Shown: positions 7,748 to 15,067 of the stretch, piece by piece | Layout of the letters: the number at the start of each line of letters is the position of its first letter | How positions within the stretch are numbered: position 1 is the stretch's first letter | Assembly (NCBI GenBank): GCA_001915545.1 | Contig: MNQS01000117.1 | Span: 1-63,788 of the forward strand | Length of the DNA stretch: 63,788 nucleotides | Direction: 5' to 3' | Origin: Bacteroides sp. 43_108 | GTDB taxonomy: Bacteria > Bacteroidota > Bacteroidia > Bacteroidales > Bacteroidaceae | Made by a program: the position numbers and the translations under genes | Notes under the pieces: generated by a model | Seen by the model: only the letters and a program-made list of their open reading frames with translations | What the model was told of the DNA's origin: nothing | Database searches by the model: none

Positions 7748-9295
7748 TTAATTTAACGTCTTGTACATAACAAAATTTGTCAACTTCAACTTATTTGCTT
7801 TACGCTTCTGTATCCTTTCAACCTGATATCCATGTTTTTCAAAAAAAGCCCTTGCAGTAAAGCTGACTTCTGATTTAATTTCTTTAACTCCATATTCCTT
7901 TGCTATTTTCTCAACTGCAGAAAGAAGCTGTGTTGCAATTCCTTTGCATTGACAATCTTTATGTACAAACATTGAATGTAAATAACCGTTCTTATTCATT
8001 GATGAAAATCCGACCAGACGATTCTGTTTATCGAAAGCTCCAATATAGTAATTAAATGATATGAGCTCTTTCCATCGTTCAAGATTATCACCACATGACG
8101 CCCAGTCCTCTACCTCTTCATAGGTATAATCTTTGATATTTATATTCAATACCGTAGAACGGTACAATTCCTGCATTTCCAGAATATCTTTTTCTTCGAG
8201 AGCACGAATTTTATAGTTGGGGGTCAACCATTTTATAACTTTACACGGGTTACCTACAGCAATACAATTGGCAGGGATAGATCTTGTGACCACACTGCCT
8301 GCACCTATAACGCTTCCGCTACCTATTGTAACACCTGCAAGTATGATGCATCCTCCTCCAATCCAAACATTATCTTCAACGGTTATTGGCAAAGCTCTTG
8401 TTCTGAAAAACAGTTCTCCTGAGTTTTCATCCCAGTCTTCAACGAAACGTTCATTAAAATCAACAGGATGGGTTGCCGTGTAGAATTGTACATTGGGAGC
8501 TATCAATACTCTATTGCCAATGTGTATATGATTTTCATCCATCAATGTGCAATTATCATTAATGATGGTCTTTTCACCGATGAAAATATGTTTTCCGCAT
8601 TGGCAGGCAAAGTTGTTGCCGATGGTAGAATATTTCCCGATTTTACCAAGCAACTGAAATAGAATCTCATTCCTTTCTTCAGCAGGAGTCTTTACGTCAT
8701 TGATTATTGACAGAAACCCCTTTGTTTTCATAATCATGTCCAAGACTTCTTTATCCAACCGGTTACAGTATTCTCCTGACAGGAAACGTTGGAAATTGCT
8801 TTTTTCCTCATTAAGCTCCTTTACCATAATAAATTCCTCGTCTGTTTCCTTTATTGTTTTAAACCCAAGTTTAAGGTACATATTGACTGCATAATTTGCC
8901 TTCTGTACGGAGAGCGAAACATGTTTATAGCCTTTACTGACAAGCAATTTAATTATCTCCTGCATTAAACGGCTACCAATACCTTTGTCCCTATATTCCT
9001 TGTACAAGGATATGGAAAGAGAAGGAGTTTCATCATCTACATGGCCGTAATCATTCATGATGCGTACCCATGCAGCTCCTACAACCTTACCGTCAGTTTC
9101 GGCAACCAGACAATAATCATCTTTTTTCTTACCGAAATTTTCAATATAAACTTTCAATTCCGGCAATTCAACAACATCTTTCGATGGTGGCTCTACACCT
9201 TCAGGAATATAGATAGCTTCGTAAAGAAAATTTCTTAGCAAATGGTGTTCACCAGCTTGCAAAGGACGTATAATATAATTGGTTGATTCGTTCAT
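7748..9295 (-). CDS. Triple acetyltransferase fusion: GNAT - hexapeptide (maltose/xenobiotic type) - GNAT
   Basis: Three acyltransferase domains sit in one 515-residue chain. Residues about 1-165 are a GNAT domain with the acetyl-CoA loop RDKGIGSRL. Residues about 170-355 are a left-handed beta-helix O-acetyltransferase with hexapeptide repeats, ATHP (catalytic His), WIGGG and VIGAGSVV. Residues about 365-515 are a second GNAT with CKGIATQL. GNAT domains N-acetylate amines; hexapeptide enzymes of this class O-acetylate sugars or drugs. The ATG at 9295 overlaps the stop of the upstream SRPBCC gene by 4 bases, implying coupled translation. Substrates are unknown. Antibiotic or toxin modification is possible but not shown. 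Confidence 0.88.
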   Translation of the reverse strand: MNESTNYIIRPLQAGEHHLLRNFLYEAIYIPEGVEPPSKDVVELPELKVYIENFGKKKDDYCLVAETDGKVVGAAWVRIMNDYGHVDDETPSLSISLYKEYRDKGIGSRLMQEIIKLLVSKGYKHVSLSVQKANYAVNMYLKLGFKTIKETDEEFIMVKELNEEKSNFQRFLSGEYCNRLDKEVLDMIMKTKGFLSIINDVKTPAEERNEILFQLLGKIGKYSTIGNNFACQCGKHIFIGEKTIINDNCTLMDENHIHIGNRVLIAPNVQFYTATHPVDFNERFVEDWDENSGELFFRTRALPITVEDNVWIGGGCIILAGVTIGSGSVIGAGSVVTRSIPANCIAVGNPCKVIKWLTPNYKIRALEEKDILEMQELYRSTVLNINIKDYTYEEVEDWASCGDNLERWKELISFNYYIGAFDKQNRLVGFSSMNKNGYLHSMFVHKDCQCKGIATQLLSAVEKIAKEYGVKEIKSEVSFTARAFFEKHGYQVERIQKRKANKLKLTNFVMYKTLN

Positions 9296-9687
9296 TGTTC
9301 ACATTTTCTTTTCAGGTCTGCTATATACCGTTTCTGCTGTATTCTCAAATAAAACCATGCAAAAGGATATAACCACCATTTTTTCAGTTTTATTGCCTCT
9401 GTAAAAATTATTTCTGTCCCATTTTCAATCTGCCTGAAATGTCCTGTCCACTCCCCGGAAAAGTTCTCATTATCCATAAGGAATGAATATTTCAAGAAAG
9501 GCTTTAACACGGTAATAGTAAAACAGGTTACATAGCCTTCATTACTTATCTCCTTGAAATGACGCTCATCAGAAACCTCTATATCTTTTATATCACTTCG
9601 CCATGAATAGTCATAAAGTGAAGTGACTGAATGCCAGACTGATGCTAAATCAGCCTGTATAAATGATTTTATCGTTGTGCTTATCAT
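9292..9687 (-). CDS. SRPBCC / polyketide-cyclase-like lipid-binding fold protein
   Basis: This 131-residue protein shows the START/SRPBCC pattern: an N-terminal strand (TTIKSFIQADLASVWHSVT), a Trp- and Asp-containing turn, central strands with WTGHF, and a long C-terminal helix ending YIADLKRKCEQ. Such proteins bind small hydrophobic ligands. It sits between two acetyltransferase genes of the same leftward operon and overlaps the next by 4 bases. Its function cannot be narrowed further. Confidence 0.7.
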   Translation of the reverse strand: MISTTIKSFIQADLASVWHSVTSLYDYSWRSDIKDIEVSDERHFKEISNEGYVTCFTITVLKPFLKYSFLMDNENFSGEWTGHFRQIENGTEIIFTEAIKLKKWWLYPFAWFYLRIQQKRYIADLKRKCEQ

Positions 9688-9707
9688 GGGACATCTTTAT
9701 ATTTGTC

Positions 9708-10241
9708 TTACCGTTTCTCCCAATCCTCTTTGGTCAGCAAAGTAAAATGCTCCGTACGGATATCTCCTAAAGGAGAGGTCTTTCCTTCTTCCGTATGATG
9801 AAAACGGAAACCGCATTTGTCCATTACTCTGCGGGACTTAATATTTCCATCATAATATCCGCACCATACTCTTTTGATATTCAGTTCATAAAAACAACGT
9901 AAAAGCAGACACTCAACAGCTTCCGGTATCAGCCCTTGTCCCCAGTAAGGGACACCAATCCAATAACCAATTTCGGCATCACCCTCCTGCATGTCTGCAC
10001 TGTGTACTCCGTCACCGAACATGATGCCTACACTACCAATAGGTTCATTGTTCTCTTTTAAAACTACAGCATAAGTTTCCGGAGCAGAAAGTATATCCCT
10101 TATTACTTCCCTGCTGTTATCAACAGACGTATGTGGTGACCATCCTGCTATAGGTCCTATTTTCGGATCTTGTGCATATTTGTAGAGAGATGCAGCATCT
10201 TCTTCTGTCCACGGACGGAGTATAAGTCTTTTAGTTTTCAT
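9708..10241 (-). CDS. GNAT family N-acetyltransferase, RimJ/RimL type
   Basis: The start MKTKRLILRPWTEEDAASLY is characteristic of RimJ/RimL-type GNAT proteins. The acetyl-CoA region is IGYWIGVPYWGQGLIPEAV, and the C-terminal part has VMDKCGFRFHH. Length 177 is normal. Family members acetylate ribosomal protein N-termini or small molecules; the substrate here is unknown. The gene is part of the leftward cargo operon and starts 135 bases downstream of the TfoX/DUF3795 gene. Confidence 0.85.
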   Translation of the reverse strand: MKTKRLILRPWTEEDAASLYKYAQDPKIGPIAGWSPHTSVDNSREVIRDILSAPETYAVVLKENNEPIGSVGIMFGDGVHSADMQEGDAEIGYWIGVPYWGQGLIPEAVECLLLRCFYELNIKRVWCGYYDGNIKSRRVMDKCGFRFHHTEEGKTSPLGDIRTEHFTLLTKEDWEKR

Positions 10242-10376
10242 AAAACATTTATTTAGTTATAAAATCAAATGTTCGGTTATGATTTAATGTTATACAATGA
10301 AATAGAAAATTATCAAGAAAGAATCTTTGCTTTCATATTCATTTTATATATGGAGATACTATTGGTAAATAAACTA

Positions 10377-11240
10377 TCATTTAACAAATTCAGAAAGATT
10401 ATCAATCATCTTTTTCAGATTGGCTTCATTTTCCTCATCTGATATTGTAGGGTCTTTCATGAAGCGGACACATGGTAAATCCGGACAGTTTCCACAATTT
10501 TTCCACTTATGTTCACTGCAGCATTTCCAAATAGGACATACAGTATCACCTATATACTGAGTCCAAAACACCTTACCTTTAATATTTCTGCATCCTTTAC
10601 ATTCTTTTGGAAAAGACTTACAGTTTACACATCTTGCTCCACATGGCGAAGGATAAAAATAATCATCTTTCCAATACCACCATTTACACTTTTCTATATC
10701 CGGATTCTCAGAGTTAATATAATATTCCAGCGCACGATATAGATAAAGTTGACAACGGTCTATAGAACAGCCCCGTAAATCACACTCTTTCTGATATAAA
10801 TCATCAGCCTTCACCCCTTTAAGAGACTCGATTGAAGTATATCCCATAGCTAGTAAATCCTGCTCTGTTTGTACTCCTACATTAGGGAGTTTACGAAAAG
10901 GATGTACTGTTTTCTTTGATGTGTTTGAAGACTGTTTTTGGGAGGGATATGGCAGGTATTTCCATAATCTACTCACTACTTCCCGTAAGACTGCCTTATG
11001 CTCTACATCCAGGATGTAATGTTCCTTTGCCCCTTCATAAGGGATTCCGCTTTCAGCATCAGACATCAAATCAGAAAGTTCAGGGAGTCTCTTTATATAT
11101 GCTATATTGTCGCAAACCAGAATTATCGGCTTTTCATCGAGATAAATCATATAATCACCAAACATCTTCTGGTAACGTACATAGCCCAAGCCTTCAAGCT
11201 GGGAACTGATAAATTCTATAAATTCAATATTACTTGCCAT
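10377..11240 (-). CDS. TfoX-like N- and C-terminal domains fused to a cysteine-rich DUF3795-like domain
   Basis: Residues about 1-100 resemble the TfoX/Sxy N-terminal domain (YQKMFGDYMIYLDEKPI). Residues about 113-175 resemble the TfoX C-terminal helix-hairpin-helix region (LPNVGVQTEQDLLAMGYTS). Residues about 185-285 carry many cysteines in pairs (CGARCVNC, CKGC, CPIWKCC, CGNCPDLPC), the DUF3795 pattern suggestive of zinc or Fe-S binding. TfoX/Sxy proteins regulate competence in other bacteria, but whether this fusion regulates anything is unknown. It overlaps the upstream membrane-protein gene by 11 bases. Confidence 0.75.
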   Translation of the reverse strand: MASNIEFIEFISSQLEGLGYVRYQKMFGDYMIYLDEKPIILVCDNIAYIKRLPELSDLMSDAESGIPYEGAKEHYILDVEHKAVLREVVSRLWKYLPYPSQKQSSNTSKKTVHPFRKLPNVGVQTEQDLLAMGYTSIESLKGVKADDLYQKECDLRGCSIDRCQLYLYRALEYYINSENPDIEKCKWWYWKDDYFYPSPCGARCVNCKSFPKECKGCRNIKGKVFWTQYIGDTVCPIWKCCSEHKWKNCGNCPDLPCVRFMKDPTISDEENEANLKKMIDNLSEFVK

Positions 11241-11628
11241 ATAGCCATTTTAATCTGTAAGTTAATATAGGTGATAACAATGTACTAAGAATGACCAGAA
11301 TCCAAAGATTTCCACTCAGCGGGTTATATGCCTCTATAAGTTCACTCCATGTTGAACCTGAAGACAGTCCGAAAGAGAATTCAAAGCCTATTGTCAATAC
11401 AGTCCAAAACAGGCCTGTTATGATACTGTCTCTATATGAAATTTCTTTTATACGCAGCAATAGTACCGAGGTAATAAAAAAAATAAGGACAGAGAGTATT
11501 ATTCCGCTAACAGATAAAGATGCTTTTTCTGAAAGATAGTTCTCCAGAAAATACTCACGGAAACCACCGTTTAAAATGGCCACCGGAATAATACAAAGCC
11601 ATACAGAAAATATCTTAATCCATTTCAT
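11230..11628 (-). CDS. Small integral membrane protein, about four transmembrane segments
   Basis: The 132-residue sequence has hydrophobic stretches at about 5-22, 41-59, 70-88 and 105-123, separated by short charged loops. It is the first gene of the leftward cargo operon and its 3' end overlaps the TfoX-like gene by 11 bases. No family with known function is recognised. Confidence 0.7.
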   Translation of the reverse strand: MKWIKIFSVWLCIIPVAILNGGFREYFLENYLSEKASLSVSGIILSVLIFFITSVLLLRIKEISYRDSIITGLFWTVLTIGFEFSFGLSSGSTWSELIEAYNPLSGNLWILVILSTLLSPILTYRLKWLYGK

Positions 11629-11996
11629 AATAATTCAATATTTGATTCTATATATATCATTAAAAAATGATATTCCGTTCTTGATGATTCAATAAGTAAC
11701 CTTTTAAAGGATGATTGTTTTTTATGTAGATACATCAAAGTTATAAAATATTCTGTAATTCTGATTGATGGATTTATACTATCTTATTATTTATGGCATA
11801 TTTAATGTATATCTAATAATTATATATCATAAAAGCATATTTATTTGTAACATTTTTAGCTAAAAGATTCTTGATATCCAAATAAATAATATTTCAATAT
11901 TTTGGTTTATACAACCGACAGTTATAAAACTGTTGTTCTTTTCTTTCCTGAGAATCTTGGTTAATACATTTGTCACAAAATCAATCAATACTTGAA
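11629..11996. promoter_or_regulatory. Divergent intergenic region, promoter of the transfer operon
   Basis: This is 368 bp of very A+T-rich DNA between the leftward cargo operon and the rightward transfer operon, with no ORF. TACATTTG (11965-11972) matches the Bacteroides -7 consensus and lies 24 bases before the preferred ATG of the first tra gene. No TTG has the correct -33 spacing. Promoters for both operons are expected here. Confidence 0.45.
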
Positions 11997-12857
11997 ATGA
12001 TACAGACTCCGGTTATAGTAACATTTGCCAATCAGAAGGGAGGTGTAGGAAAAACTACCCTTTGCGTAACCTTTGCCAACTATCTGGTGACAAAGGGTGT
12101 AAGGGTTGTAGTGATTGACTGTGACTTCCAGCATTCCATCATGAAATGCCGAAAGGCTGACATCAGAAAATACGGTGAGCAGGAAATGCTATACGAGGTA
12201 TGGGCATACGAAGCCAACGACAAAGCGATGATGACTTCCCTTATGGAGAAACTGCACAACGATCCCGAAATTGACGTTGTGCTTATGGATTCTCCAGGTA
12301 GTCTGAAAGCGGAAGGGCTGATACCCATGTTCGTCAACTCTGACATCATCATTGTTCCATTTCACTATGATCTGGTAACCGTTCCGTCCACGGCCAGTTT
12401 CCTCATGTTTGTTGATCGGCTGAAAAAGGCTGTAGGTGAAAGGATGAAGGCAAGACTATTCATCATTCCCAATCTTAATGACGGAAGAATCGGCAAGCGT
12501 TCCGAACTGCTTATCTGGGACAATGCAAGGGATACTTTCTCAAACTACGGCTATGTAACTGCAAAGATTCCCAAACGTGCGGATATGGAACGGTTCAGTA
12601 CAATGGCGGCACTGGATATGCAGTCAGCTATCGTTACACCGGTATTTGACAAGATCTATCAGAGTATCTTCGATACAACTGAACCGATAAGGGAAAAAGA
12701 ACTCAAAGGCATACAGCTGACGGAGAATCTGAGTCCCAAACCGAAGAGGAAAAAGAAGGTACAAACGTCTGATAAAGTATCAAAGGAAAATACCGGCCAA
12801 TCTGAAACCGGTCCTTCTGAGAATGGTACAGATAATCGGAATAAAGAACCAGAATAA
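11997..12857 (+). CDS. traA: ParA/MinD-like ATPase, TraA of Bacteroides conjugation operons
   Basis: A deviant Walker A motif (ANQKGGVGKTT, residues 11-21) is followed by DCDFQ and the SPG switch region (MDSPG), defining a ParA/Soj ATPase. The C-terminus (after about 235) is Lys- and Ser-rich. The first gene of Bacteroides tra operons usually encodes such a protein, thought to help position the transfer apparatus or DNA. ATG at 11997 is preferred over a TTG at 11970 because the homology begins right after it and the -7 box overlaps the TTG. Confidence 0.88.
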   Translation: MIQTPVIVTFANQKGGVGKTTLCVTFANYLVTKGVRVVVIDCDFQHSIMKCRKADIRKYGEQEMLYEVWAYEANDKAMMTSLMEKLHNDPEIDVVLMDSPGSLKAEGLIPMFVNSDIIIVPFHYDLVTVPSTASFLMFVDRLKKAVGERMKARLFIIPNLNDGRIGKRSELLIWDNARDTFSNYGYVTAKIPKRADMERFSTMAALDMQSAIVTPVFDKIYQSIFDTTEPIREKELKGIQLTENLSPKPKRKKKVQTSDKVSKENTGQSETGPSENGTDNRNKEPE

Positions 12858-12885
12858 TCAGTAACACTTCAATAACCATAGCACT

Positions 12886-13293
12886 ATGAGTAAGGATATA
12901 CCGGAAATAGATGACCTGACAAGAGGCATCAATGATTCAGAACTTATATTGACGGAAGATTCCGCAAGAGCACAGATTGCAGAGACAGAATGCAATGAGA
13001 GTGATGAAGTACGTAACACAAATACCTCTGCTGTTTCCCTTTCGGATACAGGATGCTGGGGTGACTTCATGGAATACCTGCAATCGGACGATTCCAAAAC
13101 GGATAAAACAGAAAGGCTTGTCTGCAAACTCGACCGTGACCTTGCGGATTCACTTGATGACTGCGATATACATGGCAGATGCCGCTCTGACCTGGTGAAT
13201 GCCATTGTAAGGGCATTCTTCAAGTCATACCTGCCACGTCTGGCAGAATACAGAAGGGAAAAGAAATCTTTGTTTAACAGCTATAATCTGTAG
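12886..13293 (+). CDS. Acidic conjugation-operon protein, DUF3408-like C-terminus
   Basis: This 135-residue protein has an acidic, Ser- and Thr-rich N-terminal half. Its C-terminal helical segment (DLVNAIVRAFFKSYLPRL) resembles the end of DUF3408/TraB-type proteins found second in Bacteroides tra operons. It sits 28 bases after the ParA gene and 3 bases before the next gene, clearly in the operon. Assignment to DUF3408 is tentative; position is the stronger evidence. Confidence 0.65.
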   Translation: MSKDIPEIDDLTRGINDSELILTEDSARAQIAETECNESDEVRNTNTSAVSLSDTGCWGDFMEYLQSDDSKTDKTERLVCKLDRDLADSLDDCDIHGRCRSDLVNAIVRAFFKSYLPRLAEYRREKKSLFNSYNL

Positions 13294-13296
13294 GAT

Positions 13297-14325
13297 ATGA
13301 AAAAGACAGACTGGACCGACAGGATGCTTGCCGCTCTTGTCGAGCTGTATCCGGTAGAGACCACGGCCTATACAGCTGCCGTTCTCAATCTGAGCGAATC
13401 GACCGTCAAGCTGAAAGCCCGTGAGCTTGGACTTGTTAAAATGGCCAAATCCAGATGGATGGAGCGTGCCGACTATATCAGAAACCACTTTCAGGAGTGT
13501 TCCTTCTCTGAGATAGGGAAAGCTCTCGGCATTACCCGGATGAGTGTCGGACGCATAGCCGCTGCACTCGGACTGAAACGCAGCAGTGAAGAGAAACACC
13601 TGATTTCCTCACGTATCCGTACCCAGATGGTAAAGAGGGAAAGACGGCGTATCGTCTTCGGACTGGAACCGGTAACGGGTATCCGTGTCATTTCAAACAG
13701 GGCGAAGGTAAGGGTGCGCTCAAACATGAAGTCAAACGGATACATCATCAGTGAGGAGCACAACGTGATTTATTATCACTACGGAACGCAGGGAACGTCT
13801 GGAAAGCCGGGGTATCAGACTGGGACTGCATATTCTTCCGTTTCCGGAAAACAGCTCCGCTATTTCATCCAACATCATATTACAACAGCCATGCAGTACG
13901 GACAGATAGTATTCCTTCTCTTCGTGGCAATGGTATTCTACTATGCGGCAATGATTTTCATGGACTTCCAAAGGGCAAAGGCCGCACAGAATGCCGAGCA
14001 GGACAGCCATAAAGAAGAGGACATAGACATATCGGAAGAGGCACGAAGCTTCAGACCGATAAGAATAAACCGGGATGAATCTGAATCCAAAGAACAAAGT
14101 TCAGAACAGAGTAATACGGAAAATCCCGAATCAAATAATGAAAGCAATAATTCTGACGGTACAGAGAAATCTGCATCCAAATCAGAATCTTCCAGACACG
14201 TTTACCGGGAGGCCATCATGACTGACGGCATTCTGGTTGAGAATATCATTCAGGAAATAAACCGGCTGGCAGAGACCGGTACCAGTGACCTCGGTGCCGT
14301 TATCTTCAGCTGTGAGAATGCCTGA
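13297..14325 (+). CDS. Membrane-anchored helix-turn-helix protein of the tra operon
   Basis: Two tandem HTH-like segments lie at about 12-47 (TAAVLNLSESTVKLKARELG) and 57-94 (FSEIGKALGITRMSVGRIAA). A basic region follows, then one transmembrane segment (about 203-222) and an acidic, Ser- and Asn-rich tail to residue 342. The topology suggests a DNA-binding domain in the cytoplasm tethered to the inner membrane, like ToxR- or RodZ-type proteins with the tail outside. In this operon it could link transcription or DNA positioning to the transfer channel. No named family is recognised. Confidence 0.75.
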   Translation: MKKTDWTDRMLAALVELYPVETTAYTAAVLNLSESTVKLKARELGLVKMAKSRWMERADYIRNHFQECSFSEIGKALGITRMSVGRIAAALGLKRSSEEKHLISSRIRTQMVKRERRRIVFGLEPVTGIRVISNRAKVRVRSNMKSNGYIISEEHNVIYYHYGTQGTSGKPGYQTGTAYSSVSGKQLRYFIQHHITTAMQYGQIVFLLFVAMVFYYAAMIFMDFQRAKAAQNAEQDSHKEEDIDISEEARSFRPIRINRDESESKEQSSEQSNTENPESNNESNNSDGTEKSASKSESSRHVYREAIMTDGILVENIIQEINRLAETGTSDLGAVIFSCENA

Positions 14326-14392
14326 TATTATATACCGTTCCTTTAGTGACATCTGTTTCTTTGGCGATGAAATCATTTAACATTATTCAGAA

Positions 14393-14749
14393 ATGCAGAT
14401 AATAAAGAAAAGTGCCCGGAATCTTACGGAGCGATTCATCGGTTCAAGTTTTGGACAGAAGTGTGTGGTGGCAGCCATTGCACTGATTATCTCCACATCC
14501 AATGCAATGGCAGGAAGCAAGGGTGCAGCAGGTTTTACCAAGGCCACTCAGGAAGTCAGTTCCTACCAGACTCCGGTATCGAACCTGATGAAAGCCATTG
14601 CTGCCGTTATCGTTCTGGTCGGTGCATTCAACGTCTATTTCAAGATGCAGAACGGAGACCAGGACGTGAAGAAGACCATCATGCTTACCATCGGAGGCTG
14701 TATCGCATTCATCGCACTTTCGGAAGCTCTTCCGCTGTTCTTCCAGTAA
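14393..14749 (+). CDS. traE: TraE, DUF4134 conjugative transposon membrane protein (VirB2-like)
   Basis: This 118-residue protein has a long basic leader ending SNAMA (about 35-42), then a Gly/Ala mature start and two hydrophobic segments (about 63-82 and 92-115). This is the DUF4134 pattern of Bacteroides TraE. Such small two-helix proteins occupy the VirB2 pilin or TraC-like position of the T4SS. Followed by traF after 12 bases. Confidence 0.9.
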   Translation: MQIIKKSARNLTERFIGSSFGQKCVVAAIALIISTSNAMAGSKGAAGFTKATQEVSSYQTPVSNLMKAIAAVIVLVGAFNVYFKMQNGDQDVKKTIMLTIGGCIAFIALSEALPLFFQ

Positions 14750-14761
14750 TCCTTTCCCGGC

Positions 14762-15052
14762 ATGACAATGAATCAGGAAGGTTACCCTGTGTTCAAGGGA
14801 TTGCAGAAGCCGCTGGAGTTTATGGGCATACGCGGCCGTTTCCTCACTCTAGCAGCGGCAGCCATAGGCGTATCATTCGTAGGCTTCATCGGTTTCTCAA
14901 TCGCTTTGGGAAAGATTGCAGGGTTCATAGCCATGATGGTCATGGCACTGGTGGGACTGATAACCATCTACATCAAGCAGCGTGGAGGACTCCACAACAA
15001 GAAAAGGGCAAGAGGTATCTATATCTACAGAAGCCTGAGAAAAGAACAGTAA
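14762..15052 (+). CDS. traF: TraF, DUF4133 conjugative transposon protein (VirB3-like)
   Basis: The 96-residue protein starts with YPVFKGLQKPLEFMGIRGR, the hallmark of DUF4133/TraF. Two transmembrane helices (about 27-48 and 54-72) and a basic tail follow. It corresponds to VirB3, which partners the VirB4 ATPase, and the gene directly precedes that ATPase. Confidence 0.92.
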   Translation: MTMNQEGYPVFKGLQKPLEFMGIRGRFLTLAAAAIGVSFVGFIGFSIALGKIAGFIAMMVMALVGLITIYIKQRGGLHNKKRARGIYIYRSLRKEQ

Positions 15053-15067
15053 ATCACTTTATACAGT

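Noticed and set aside
11970..11996. TTG start nine codons upstream for the ParA-like gene
   Set aside because: The TTG overlaps the candidate -7 box and homology starts after the ATG at 11997.
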